A DNA stretch of 64,000 nucleotides from Ananas comosus (Eukaryota; Streptophyta; Magnoliopsida; Poales; Bromeliaceae). The translations under genes were made by a program, and so were the position numbers. Under the pieces are notes generated by a model. It was not told where the DNA came from, searched no databases, and saw only the letters and a program-made list of their open reading frames with translations. This document shows positions 44,980 to 56,404 of this stretch, piece after piece (the first letter of the stretch is position 1; every line of letters begins with the position of its first letter). The DNA is taken from the NCBI RefSeq assembly GCF_001540865.1, contig NC_033621.1:24816689-24880688 (forward strand), read 5' to 3'.

Positions 44980-47900
44980 GTGCCCTATTTATGGCCAAGC
45001 TCAAAAGCATTAACTACAAAGATTCATAGACTTGTCATGTAACAAAAAGAATTCTCTTACAACTGGTCAGCATACTGTCCTATATAGAAGAATGGCACAC
45101 CAAATCCATCAAGCACCCCATATCCTGTTAATTTAATTTATCTAGTCCCCATGCAAATGTGAAGAAACATAGAGAGCCAAAAGAAGAAATATGATTTGTT
45201 ATTAGTAACTAATCCTACAAGAAAGATAGATAAATTATGGGAAGTAACCAGCATATGTACTCACGAAACTAACTGTTAGTTAGAAGTTTCAGCGAGCAAA
45301 CTGAAATAACAGAGTACAAAAGTATGATTACCACATAATTAGCATGTATATCTGACTCACAATTAGAGGTTTGCTATAGAAAACTAAGTTGAGAAAAAAA
45401 ATAGCGATAGCTGCGAGACAGCATATAACAAATAAGAAGAGCATATTTTCATTAAGCTAAACGCACTATTAATTGAAAATAATGTCTAGGATGGCATACT
45501 GAAGGACAGTATAGGGACTTCTTTACGAAATAACCATCTAAAATTTTATAATTTGCGAAATAACCCTATCAAATTTGTATTTGGCAAATTAACTCTCAAA
45601 ACACGGTGAATCATTCACCACATTCTGAAAGTCTCTAAAATCTTTTAAAGGCAGTGAATCATTCACCGTCTTCTTCATATTTTTTGGAAAAGAGAAAAAA
45701 AATAAGGTTATTAAAATTGTACGTAGATTATACGGGAAATAAAAAAAGTAAGATTGTTAGGATTGTGTGTGAAATATTAGAATTTTTGTTTGATTGTTAG
45801 AATTGTATACATAGATTAGCAAAAATTTTTTGATTGTTAGGACTATATGGATATATTATTAGGATTTTCAATTTGTTAAGATTATATGTGATGTTTGATT
45901 ATTACGATTGTATGGATAGATTATTAGGATCTTTTTTATTGTTAGGATTGTATGGATAGATTATTAGAATTTTCAAATTGTTAAGATTATATGTGATTTG
46001 TTGAAATATTTATGTGGTTGTTAGGATTATAGAAAGAACAATAAACAAGTGAAAGGCGGTGAATGATTCACCGCTTTTTTGAGAAATTAGGCTCTTTATG
46101 AAAGCGGTGAATCATTCACCGTTTTTAAGAGATTAATTTTTTAAATATAATTTTGACAAGGTTATTTCGCAAATAATAAAATTTTAAAAGGTTATTTTAT
46201 AAAAAAACCTCAGTATAGCTAGATTCAATGAAAAACCAGCATATACAGTCATCAAACTAACTAAAAAAGAGATGTCTAGGATGGTAAGCCGAGATATACA
46301 GAGCAATACAAGATTCGGTAAATAATTGGCCAATATACTCATCAAACTAACAAAAAATTGACGTCTAGGATGGCAAACTGAATTTGGAAAACAAAATAGA
46401 CAATTCAAAACATCTAAATTCCTCTGAACACAAATTTGAACTTTGAATTAAAATTTAATGACGTGTTGAATTTAAGACTCCAAGACAAATTTAAATCCAT
46501 AACTTTACGATAAGATTTGATTTAAAATTTGAATTCATAATCTATAACTCAAAATGAAGAATTGAATATGCAATTCAAATTACATTCAAGATGAAATTCC
46601 AAAGGAAAATTAAATTTAGAAAGCAAATTGGAAGTGATATAAAATTTTGACTAAAGGTGAAAATTTTTAATTGAGATTTATATGCACAATCCAACTAATA
46701 ATTTATTTAAAATTTGAATTGAAATTTGGATACACAATTTGAAGTTAAAATATTGAATTCAAATTTAAATTACAATTCACGTCAAACCATGCCAGAATGA
46801 ATATTCAACTTAATTTTGAGGGGTATTCAATCCCCATTCAAATTAGCATTCCAATTCCTATTCTCCACTCTTGCTCTCCCGCTAGTACTACTAATTTCCT
46901 TCTAAATAATTATAAATTGTTATCAACTGAAACATTATATATTGACTTTATATACAAATTATCTAACAAATTACTTGTTAATTTACTAAAGTATTACCTA
47001 TTTGCTTCACCAACTGAGCAATTAACTTAGTACTCTTGGCCAATTAATCTAATATTTACCTATTCAACGTGCTTATCCACCAATTAACATTAAAATTAAA
47101 CTAATTAATGCTCAACAAGTTACCTAATTAAATTAACTAATTATCAAACTGATTTATAATTATTAACTTATTTATTCTGCTTCTTCATTAATTAGAGCTT
47201 TACACAATGTCTTAATCAATAATTTAGTTAGTGATTTAATGCTAGTTAATTAGCTAAAACATCTATATTTTTAAAATTATAACATGCAGCTGTTCCTATT
47301 ATTCTAGACTTCTAGTCCAACAATCCAAACTCTAAATCAGTTTTTGAGAAAAGATCTGATATGGTCATTATAACTAATGCCAAAATGTGCAAGTATAATG
47401 TTCACTCCTCACAAATAAAGGGCCTCGATAGTTTAGCCAAAAAAACAAAAAACAAATCCAACATGTTTAGTACAATTACAGCATGAATACTTAGATCACA
47501 GAATCTTGAGTCCATTACACGGCATGATTTGTTCAATACTAGCTGTCCTCAATCAACACTACAATTATCTATTTCTTTCACGCAAACGACACTCCATCCA
47601 CAACTGCAAATCTGAAAAACTTGTTCACCTGCATCAAAATCAGCAAAGGAGCACCCAACCTTGCAGTGTACAACTCAAACTAACTTCATATGAAGCATCC
47701 ACAAAAAAAAGACTAACAATAACAATCTTTCTATGATTGGCAGTATTGACATTTCACCTATGAAGTGTATCCCAATCGACATTTTTATTGTTCGCATATC
47801 CTCAGAAGTCATAAGGACTAGCTTTTTCCACAAAATTTCCTAATAGCTTCTCTGGTTAGGATTAGTATTTCTATTCATGGAATTTTGAATATAATTTCCA

Positions 47901-48390
47901 AATAGGTGTATGTGTGAAATTTAATATTTGAAATGGGTTTAACTCGAATGAATTTAAAGTAGAGAAAAGGGATATTAGCTAATATACCCTCTAAAACTTC
48001 AAAAATACCCCTGGTTGACCAAAATGCCCTAGTTGATTTTCACAAATCCCTTCAAATACCCCCAAAACCCTAGGGATTATTAATGGAATTTGGAGTATAA
48101 ATGGGTATTTGAAGGGATTACTAAACACCGTATATTCACAAAAGATGCTTCAAAATCATTCCAATTTCATAAAAATTATAAATTTTAATCCAAATAAATG
48201 TGCAATGTGCAACTGTTCTTGCAAATTTCAACTTTTTTTTAGTTATCACGAGAAAAAGGGGGATGAACACTAATCAACTTGACTTTTTGACCCCTTTTTT
48301 TTTCATATTTTCTTCAGTATGCACAGATAAGAGCATAACACAAAAGTTTGAGAAACAATAACGAACAAAAAATAAAGAGGGCAATATCAC
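44980..48390. other. Gene-poor region between the duplication and the chimeric pseudogene
   Basis: It contains the 696-bp long-TIR element (45515-46210), then AT-rich sequence at 46440-47280 that is diverged but homologous to 36560-37680 (for example CTATTCTCCAC and AATTATAAATTGTTAT landmarks). 47300-48390 has no recognisable gene; a 76-codon frame at 47506-47736 is unremarkable. Confidence 0.55.
45515..46210. mobile_element. Non-autonomous long-TIR element carrying the palindrome GGTGAATCATTCACC, 696 bp
   Basis: The ends are inverted repeats of about 100 bp (CGAAATAACC, AAAATTTTATAATTTGCGAA on the left; the reverse on the right), flanked by the 8-bp direct repeat CAGTATAG at 45507-45514 and 46211-46218. 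GGTGAATCATTCACC, a near-perfect palindrome, or a close relative occurs twice in each arm. The centre (about 45750-46040) is a degenerate minisatellite with GATTGTTAGGATTGTATGG and TAGATTATTAGGAT. No coding frame. Long inverted repeats suggest a Mutator-like origin, whereas 8 bp fits hAT; unresolved. Confidence 0.75.
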
Positions 48391-49553
48391 CTGTAGCAGA
48401 GAGTGATCCTTTGGGGGAAAGCTCCCAATAGCATTCCCATACACCTCGCAAGTGGAGAAATGAATAAGCCGCTTGTTGTTTTCAGAGCAATACTTAACCT
48501 GCATTGTGATGCCACAGCACAAAGTCAGCGGGAAACTAGGGAGACAGTAGGCAGAGATCTGGATCGGATCTGTATAGACGCAAAACTAACCACCGGAAGG
48601 GCATCCATGAAATTGCTGTATACGGTACCCAGTGGACGGGTATTATAATAGGCAGGGATACAGATGATTGTCCGGTTGATCATCTGTATTATAAAACAAG
48701 AGAGGTTAGGAATGAAAACAGATGACTCCCTTCTGCTAAACCCTAAGGAATCCATCGAAAGAACACCATAGATACCAGGAACAACGAAGAAATAGAAGGC
48801 AAAAGAAACCAGAAAGACCACAGGAAGGAAGAAACAGGTGAGGAAGCAAATAAGAATGAATCCGGAGAAAGGGGAAGAAGTGGATCTGCAGAAAGGGGGG
48901 CCGATGGTAGCTGAAGGGGAGGGACTCGTCAGCAACCCGGCGCCCGGGGGGCGAGAGAGAGAGAGAGAGAGAGAGAGAGGAGGAGGAAGGAAGGCGAGGA
49001 GCTTACCAGGTCCAACATCTTGATGGCCCTCGAGTCGGTAGTCGTTCTTGATGTCGAGTCGGTGGAACTGGATCCGGCCGTGCTCCGGCGGGGGCTCGAG
49101 GAGGTGCTTGATCTTGTCGCTGTAGACATCCAGAGAAAGAGGAGAGAAAAGGGACCACGGGGTGACCTGTCGGCCTGGAAGTAAATGAGAGAGAGGGTAG
49201 GCGAGGAGCTCACCAGATCCAACGTCTTGATAAGGCCCACGAGTCGGGCGTCGTTCTTGATGTTGAGTCGATGGAACTGAATCCTGCGGTGCTCAGGCGG
49301 GGGTCCGAGGAGGTTCTTGATCTTTCTTAGACGTCGACGGCGAGCACCTGGAGGCGGGAGGTGAGGTGGGTGACAGCGTCTTCCCACGCCGGAGAGGACA
49401 GCTGAGACCTCCTCCGCGCACCGCTGGTTCGCCCTGACCGTCTTCCCAAAGTGCTCCATGGGCACCCTCACGAACCATCCTCGCCGTAGTCGGGACCGCC
49501 GTTGCGTGGCCGCAGGAGGGGCCTCCGTCCATCGGTGGCCAATCTATCTCCAT
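48391..49553 (-). pseudogene. Chimeric pseudogene: MAEA/GID-like N-terminal fragment joined to UDP-apiose/UDP-xylose synthase (AXS) exons
   Basis: On the minus strand: (1) 49553 to about 49346 contains MEIDWPPMDGG and, in a shifted frame, VRVPMEHFGKTVRANQRCAE with EDAVTHLTSRLQ, resembling the start of plant MAEA-type (LisH/CTLH, GID ubiquitin ligase) proteins. (2) It runs without an intron into AXS sequence VLAVDV, a frameshift, then KIKNLLGPPPEHRRIQFHRL and NIKNDARLVGLIKTLDL (to about 49213, GTGAGC donor). (3) A second copy of the same exon at about 49130-49007 (DVYSDKIKHLLEPPPEHGRI, then RLDIKNDYRLEG, a 2-base deletion, IKMLDL) ends at a GTAAGC donor. (4) Exon 48683-48591 (MINRTIICIPAYYNTRPLGT, VYSNFMDALPV). 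(5) Exon 48498-48391 (VKYCSENNKRLIHFSTCEVY, ending PKDHSLLQ). Exons 4 and 5 keep exact borders, so this is not a retrocopy. The rest of AXS is absent. Frameshifts and the missing remainder exclude a working enzyme. Confidence 0.75.
48951..48979 (+). repeat. GA microsatellite inside the AXS-derived pseudogene
   Basis: About fourteen GA units lie in the intron just after the donor of the second AXS exon copy (a CT tract on the minus strand). Confidence 0.85.
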
Positions 49554-52500
49554 CTCCTTTGGACTCGATCACTCGAACGGAGGTCGGCGCAATTGAGGAG
49601 TCGCGTTATGCGGTGGAGGGGGGAGGAGTCGGCCGAGATTGCGAGAGAGGCCTTTGGGCCATTTGTCAAATAAGAAATGCCCAAGCACGAAATTTGGGCC
49701 TCTTTTGAAAACTCGAAAGGGTGTCCACAGGACAATAAAATAGATTGACCCAAAGCAAAACTAAATAAATTTAATATTCTTACAAAATTCACTTTAAAAA
49801 AGCATTTTAATTCATCACATTTGTATGGTCTTAAAGCCTAGTTTATCCATAATAATAAAAATAAAACTTTGCTCAATACTAATTAATCGGTGCAAACGTG
49901 CCTTACAACAATCATAATCTAGCCTTAGCTTAAAAATAAAGCTAAAAAAGAGAAAGTATGATCAAGACTAAATTATATTTATCGAGCATAATAATAACAA
50001 TTAGTCATAATAATATGTAATAAGGTAACAAAACAGAAAAATACCGTACTCCACATAACAAGTGTAGGAAATTATTCTGCTAGCATGTAATATGAATAGT
50101 ATAACCATACTATTATGCCCTTTTGGACATTGTCATAACTTCATATTAGATTTGAACATATCAACCATATTCATTCACATTTGATCCACACACAGGCTTG
50201 CATAATGTCGGACAATTTGGCTTTACTTGCTAGAGTCGATGAGGTATCAAATTTATATGGACAAAACGCGAGATGTGGATTTATACAGTGGCAACTAGTA
50301 ATACAATTAGTCGCTCGGAAGGTGTGGGAACTTTTGTAGATAACATGAATATTCAGATGAAGCTCTTGTTGGTTTGGGAATATACCATTGTGTGGGCGAT
50401 AAGGTGGCATTTTATGAACGTATGGGCTTTTCGTGAAAAAACCCAATGATGATGAAGCTAGTTTGGGCCAAAATTTTAAATAATCACATTTCTTCGTAGT
50501 TCATATTTGGACCAGGTTTAGTTCACGACCTCGCTACTTACCCAAACACATATTTTTAGTTCCGTAGGTCTTTAGTTAAATAAATAGAAGCCTGATCAAC
50601 TTTATTTGGGCCTAAGTTTTGAACTGAAGTCGTGTTTACCATGATGCTGTTGTTTATATTTGAATCGGGGCCTTGTGGCCTACCCATGTCTCTTTTCACA
50701 GGCCTCTAAACCTCCTGTCGACAAATTTCATAGTCAGTCAACACAATTTGGACTCAGGCCTGTCAAAAATTTAATTATAGGCCTGCTGGCATTTGGTTAA
50801 AAAATTCAACTTATTTGCTCGTAATTTTAGAAAATAACAAATTTTTACATTACTTAATTCTTAATAGTTTAACCCCACAAAATATAGAAATAAGAAGTTC
50901 CTTGAATCTAAAATGCATTGCCAGGGTAGGGAAAAGCCAAGAACAAAAAGAGCGAGTGAATAAACATAAACAACATATATTATTGTTTCTTCAAACCAAA
51001 ATAAATAAATTTTAATAATTATTTTTCTATAAGAAAGAGATGTTGCCATGGTCCACGAGTCAATCAGATTCGACTATCTATTTTCGTGGAATTTTTTAAT
51101 TTTTTCTAGTAAAAAATAAAAAGAATGTAAGATTTATATTTACTCTCTAGATATAATGATATAAATATAAATTGAAATATATCAATTTTTTTATTTTTTA
51201 TGAATTTTTATATACAATATTAATAAGTTTTGAATGGACAATCTAGCACTAAGAGATTTCATGAAGGTCCATGAATAGTCATTATCCTACTCATGACATC
51301 AAATCTTTATGTTATAACTCATATTCAAACTCCATTATGCTCAATCTTTGAACATCTTATTTTATTCCCACACTCATTAACACTAATTTCAAAATCATCT
51401 AATAACAAAATGTAGGTATCTTTTAAAATTCTAAGAGTGATATTCTTAGGGTTTTTGGGTTTTAGGGTTTTAGGGTTTAGGTTTTATTCCCATATGAGAT
51501 CGGTCGGTCTCAAATTTATGCAGATACTGGATTCCTATCATACTCATTGACTGATGGTGAATTATGAGGTAAATCATGTATGTTTGTATGGATTGAGGCC
51601 GATCTCATATTACATTAATATGTTGTCCATAGAGTCTAAGTTGTCTACACTCAACAACTCGTATGCCCAGTTTGGAAATAAGTAGGGACTAGGGAGGTTG
51701 GATACAAAATATCGAGCACCAAGGATATTATTTAATTACTTTGTACGACGACCCAGCATTTTGTAGGAAGGTTTGAAACAAAATATCGGCAAAAGTTGTT
51801 TCGGCAGTTAAAACTTAAAAGACCTGCGCATATTCAATTTAGATGATGAACCGAGATCAAATCGATGTCAAAATTACAGGTTATTGAAGCTAAGCCCCTT
51901 TCTTAGCTTGGGCCTTTAGAAATAAGAATAGGCTAATGATGCAACAAAAGAACTAACATTTCAGCCCAAAAGTCCTCTCTCAGTAGTAAATAAGTGGGTG
52001 ATGTGGGCCGTTAAAATCAACTTTATACGATGCTGACAAATAGGATGCATATACGTGAATAAGACTCAATAATATTTTATTTTTTATTATTAAGAAGGTT
52101 CGGTACACTGAGAATAGGATATCTTGGGTTGGCCTCTTTCTCATCTCTCATCCATATGTGCACGTGTATGACAAGGGCATGTGCTGGGCCCTTTTTTAGC
52201 TTGGAGACCCAATTTCATTAATCAGTGGGGCTTTGTGCCAGGTCTAATTATGACTGCATTCTAGTTATACTATTAAGGTCCAGCACTAATATGAAGATTG
52301 GGAAACAAAAAATTTAAACAGACCTGTGAATAGTGGCTGGCCATTGATACGAAGTTTATATTCCAACTTAGCCCAGTGTTAATATGAATATTAGATACAA
52401 CTCAGCACCAATGTAAATAGTGGGTTGGGCAATTGAAATGGAGTCAATAATGCTTGGTACCAATTTTGGGCTTTTTTTTTTTTTTTTAATATGACCCCTA

Positions 52501-52720
52501 TTAAAGGATTGAAGTAAAATAATAAGCACCAAGGAGAGCTGTTTGAGCAGGCCAGCCATAACTTTTTTTATACATATTTTTTAAGTGGAGCACACTAACA
52601 CGGATAGAAATGTAAAATATTTTGATGTATGCTGCTACAAGAACAATGCAAAACTAATCTATGGCATGCACAATTCTTATTGTGCTACGGCATCTCCTTC
52701 TTTCTTTTCTTTTCTTTTTT
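49554..52720. other. Distal gene-free region with scattered GGGCC words
   Basis: No gene is visible. It is AT-rich but peppered with TGGGCC, GGGCCT and AGGCCT words (for example near 49665, 50465, 50610, 50675, 51905, 52005, 52185). A short telomere-like patch occurs at 51446-51485. Longest open frames are AT-driven and lack coding features. Confidence 0.55.
51446..51485 (+). repeat. Interstitial telomere-like patch
   Basis: About five degenerate TTTAGGG-type units (CTTAGGGTTTTTGGGTTTTA, GGGTTTTAGGGTTTAGG), about 9 kb from the terminal array and in the same orientation. Confidence 0.75.
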
Positions 52721-52729
52721 TTTTTTTTT

Positions 52730-53935
52730 CTATTCCGGAGTAATAATAAAAAGTGATAATTGCTTAATTTTGAGGTAGCAATATCAAAATGGGAAGATTC
52801 ACCACAAATTTTCTTTTTTTTTTTTTATTTTTAATTAGATTGTACATAAATAAAAGAGAGGAAACTTTTAAAATTTTGATATTATAATGTTACTCTAATA
52901 GTGTATTTAAATTTGATCTAAATAACTTTTTTGATGTAATTTAATAACATTTCTTTGTGCCTTTTATTAATTGGGAGTTGAGACATTAGAAAGTGCTGAA
53001 AAATTAGATGGTAAATTAAAAATTTTAAATTTCAAGTATCTATTTAAAAATTAGATATTTCACTTTTAGAAGAATTTGACATAAGCTTCAAATGATACCT
53101 GAACTGCATATATATATGCTGCTGCAACGTGAGAGCCCATTTATAAGTTCGCATTGGGCCCCATCGTACGAACACCCGCGTTAGATATTTAGTGGGCCTC
53201 GAGGTACTGTTGATTATCAGGGCCCATTTATTAGTTTTAATTGGGCCCAATTGTACGGACTCCTGCATGGATATTTTAGTGGGCCGCGACTGTGTGTGAA
53301 AAGCCGGCCTTCTTTCCTTATTTGGTAAAGTCTGTTTTTGGTGTGTTTCGTTTTTTACCAAAAAAGGAAAGTTTGGGTTTTCCACCGTGTGTAATCCACT
53401 GTTATTACCCTGGGGTTTACTGCATATATTACAACGAAGTGTATAGTGTATCACCCCTCATATGCGGGTCCCACATGTCGGTTCAACAGAAAATTTTTAT
53501 TTATTTATTTATTTAATTTTTGATTTTGTAAAAATAAAAATATATTGTTGATAATATAAGCAAAAATGAACACGGCACAAAATATTGATTTCTTATGTAA
53601 TTGTATATAAAGAATTTTTTTTTCCTTTTTTTTACACATTTTGGTTAACTTTAACTTCATTTCCTGATTAATGCAATCGATGTGAGCATATTCCATGTGA
53701 AATTATCTTTTATCAAAATAATGTGTGTGATACTTATTAGAAAAGACATAATATTTTTTTTCCTTTTTTTTTATTTTGAGAAATAGAATGGTAGCAAATA
53801 ACCCCGCTTCGTTCATTTTTTTTTAACTTTAGAAATTAAAACAATTAGAAATGTAAAATAATAAAGTTTTGACCTTAAAATCTCTGAGTACCAAATAAAA
53901 AAAAAATTCCTTAGCCAGGAATGCTAGGTATGAAC
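52730..53935 (+). repeat. Subtelomeric module, copy A
   Basis: It starts with CTATTCCGGAGTAATAATAA, contains GTGAGAGCCCATTTATAAG, GGGCCGCGACTGTGTGTGAA (53281), the hairpin-forming TTTGGTAAAGTC / TTTTTACCAAAAA, and GGGTCCCACATGTCGGTT. It ends with a degenerate SINE (about 53768-53930). The same order is found at 56405-57990, and the last third at 59840-60427. Confidence 0.85.
53768..53930 (-). mobile_element. Degenerate SINE at the end of module A
   Basis: The reverse complement carries the family body (AATGAACGAAGCGGGGTTAT, the TTTGGTACTCAGAGATTTTA region) and the tail direction seen at 40326-40478, but the B-box is decayed (GTCAAAACTTTA). Confidence 0.6.
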
Positions 53936-53988
53936 GGTTACTTAGAGACATAAAGTTTTGACATAAGCTCGGAGAAATGACGATCCCC

Positions 53989-54747
53989 CAAGTGAAACTT
54001 TCCATTTGGGGGCTATTAAGGAGAGTTACTATCCCTAAACTTTACCTAAATTGGAAAGACCCGGTGTTTGTACCAAAAACAGAAAGTGTACTTGGGCCCA
54101 TTTGTTACCAGGTTCAAAGTGCTGCCCCATTTGGTTAACTCCGGCTCCACAGTATTTTCCCTTCGATCTAAGAGGAGGTGTGATGGCCCATAGCCCGACA
54201 ACAGCTGGGCCTAAAGGCTTAATAACCAATTTTAGCAGACAACCTGTTTTTTTCTCGGTAAGTATGCATGAAGCGCCGCCTCAGGTATCGACCATTTAAT
54301 TAATTTTCTTTTCAACGAGACATCTCCACTACTTTTTACTTCTTTAAATATTACATTTAAAATTTTTTGACTGAAACCACTTGACCTTAGGGGGAAAAAA
54401 AAAAAATCAATGTCGAGAGAGTGTAGTACACTATAATATACAAAATATACTATGCAGTATACTGTAATATACAAAGTACCGTATAATATATATGTATATG
54501 GCTAAATGGGCCTAGGAGCTGCTCACGCATGGAGCTAGCTCGGCTTTGATTAGTATATATTTGGGCTTAATAGGGCGAATTTTACAGCATTACAATCTGA
54601 TATTACATGAACCGTTCTTTGGACCATTTGCCGTAATAGGTTGGATAATTAACATTCCGTTTTAAGTAAAATTGCGGAACTTTCCATTTTAGGTAAAGTC
54701 ATAAATAATAATTCTCGTTAATAGCCCAAAATGGAAAGTTTCACTTG
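53989..54747. mobile_element. Long-TIR element in the subtelomere, about 760 bp
   Basis: The left arm 53989-54058 (CAAGTGAAACTTTCCATTTG, CTTTACCTAAATTGGAAAG) is the inverted repeat of the right arm 54680-54747 (CTTTCCATTTTAGGTAAAGT, GGAAAGTTTCACTTG). The same arms recur singly at about 56266-56333, 56790-56810 and 58560-58606. No transposase frame is seen and target duplications were not established. Confidence 0.65.
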
Positions 54748-54809
54748 CGAGGGTCAGTTTGCCTCTTTTTTTACTTTTTTTTTTATTTTTTTTTGGTTAA
54801 GGCAATGGA

Positions 54810-54819
<10 letters not shown>

Positions 54820-54842
<23 letters not shown>
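54820..54842 (+). repeat. TTA microsatellite
   Basis: About eight TTA units in gene-free sequence. Confidence 0.85.
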
Positions 54843-56404
54843 CTTGAGCAATCAAAAATAGTTAAATTTGAAGAAAATTCCTAGATTTTTTTTTGCTGGA
54901 GTAATAAAAAATAGCTAAATAGGGAGAACACTTGCCAAAATTTTTCTTTCCTTTTATTTTTATTAAGTTAAAGAGGCTATATCACTCAATTAAGCCTTAC
55001 TTTTTCTTTTTTTTTTCCTTTATTGGTAAGAAATTAAATACCAAAAATGATACGAAAATACTTTAAACTGTTATCTATAATTGACATAAAAATATTTTTG
55101 TCATGATTAAAATCTCAAATTGATGAAATGTCTAGTGTAGAATAGCATATTTCCTTCACTAAATTAAATTTTGGAATACGAGAACTCGTGAGTCGTGAAA
55201 CATAATAAGTCCTTATAAAAATGACTTATTTAACATAAAATTATCTATAAAAATAAAAAAAATAACTCATTAGACATAAATAGTATCTAATAAAATTATT
55301 TAAAGTTCTGGTCAAAGCTCATGTCTAAACAGTACCTAATAAATTATTCCTCTAATCCTCCTCTTTGGAAAAGCTCCTGAAGAGAGGAAGAAGGAACATG
55401 GAGTTGAAGGGTACTCCTTGCTGTGAACAAGGAAGGAGGAGGTGTAGGGTTTAAACAAGCCGCCACAACTGTATTTAAAGCCTCCAACATTTCTCATTTC
55501 GGAATTGTCTTCAACTTTGAATGTTTTTTTTTCCCCTACTATTGTCATCTCCTTATATGTTGATTCTTTTTTAGTTCAAGTGATTTTGGCCAAAAAAATT
55601 TAAATGTAACATTTGATTGGGTCTTCAATCTTCATGCATTTTTGACCGAGTGAAAACAGTGGGTGGGCTGAGTTGTTGTTGGGTTATAGGCCATCACACC
55701 CTCTTAGATAGAAGGGCAAATACTATACCCAGCCCAATCATGAAAGCAGTTAAATCTGGCCCAGTAATAGTAAGGCGTTGGATTTGATTAATTGGGACTG
55801 CTCGTTGAGCTCATAAAAAATACCCAAGCATGTAACGTGATTAAATGGGCCTGCACCTTCCTAATGGAAACTTTTCAACTTGCTATCAGGTTTAGTGTGC
55901 TTCATGTTCCTTTCCATCACATTTGAATGCATAAATATTTTATAAAAAATATCTATTTTTTAAATTTACTGAAGAAATTTATACACATCATTTGTGTGGA
56001 ATGTTAGCAAATATCTAAAAATAGATATTATATATAAGTTACTTTTTGGGAGTAAAATTAATTATCTCATTGGTGAAATAGCAAAAGCCTAATAGTAATG
56101 ATCGGAGATGGGCCTAATCCGACCCATTAAGGCAAAGTGGTCCAATAACAGCTCACAAATCTAATGGAACTGCATTGTAAATAAAATGGGCCTTAACAGG
56201 GCGGCTCATCGCCCACTACGGTTCTCTTTACACATTGTTTTCTCTGCTGCCATTTTTACTGGGCTTTCCATTTTAGGTAAAGTCGAAAATTGCAACTCTC
56301 GTAAGGTGCGCAAAATGGAAACTTTCAGTTTCTCACCACTGGGGCCGGCAATATGTACTGGTCAATATTTTTTTTACTTCTTTCTTGCTTTCTTTCTTTT
56401 TTTT
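54843..56404. other. Gene-free spacer between subtelomeric modules A and B
   Basis: AT-rich with scattered GGGCCT words. Contains a single arm of the long-TIR family near 56266-56333. A 70-codon frame at 55336-55548 (minus) has no recognisable features. Confidence 0.5.

Noticed and set aside
53292..53516. Short frame MCEKPAFFPYLVK repeated in the subtelomeric modules as a possible small gene
   Set aside because: Present because the modules are recent duplicates; frames shift between copies after the shared core, no start context, no recognisable domain.
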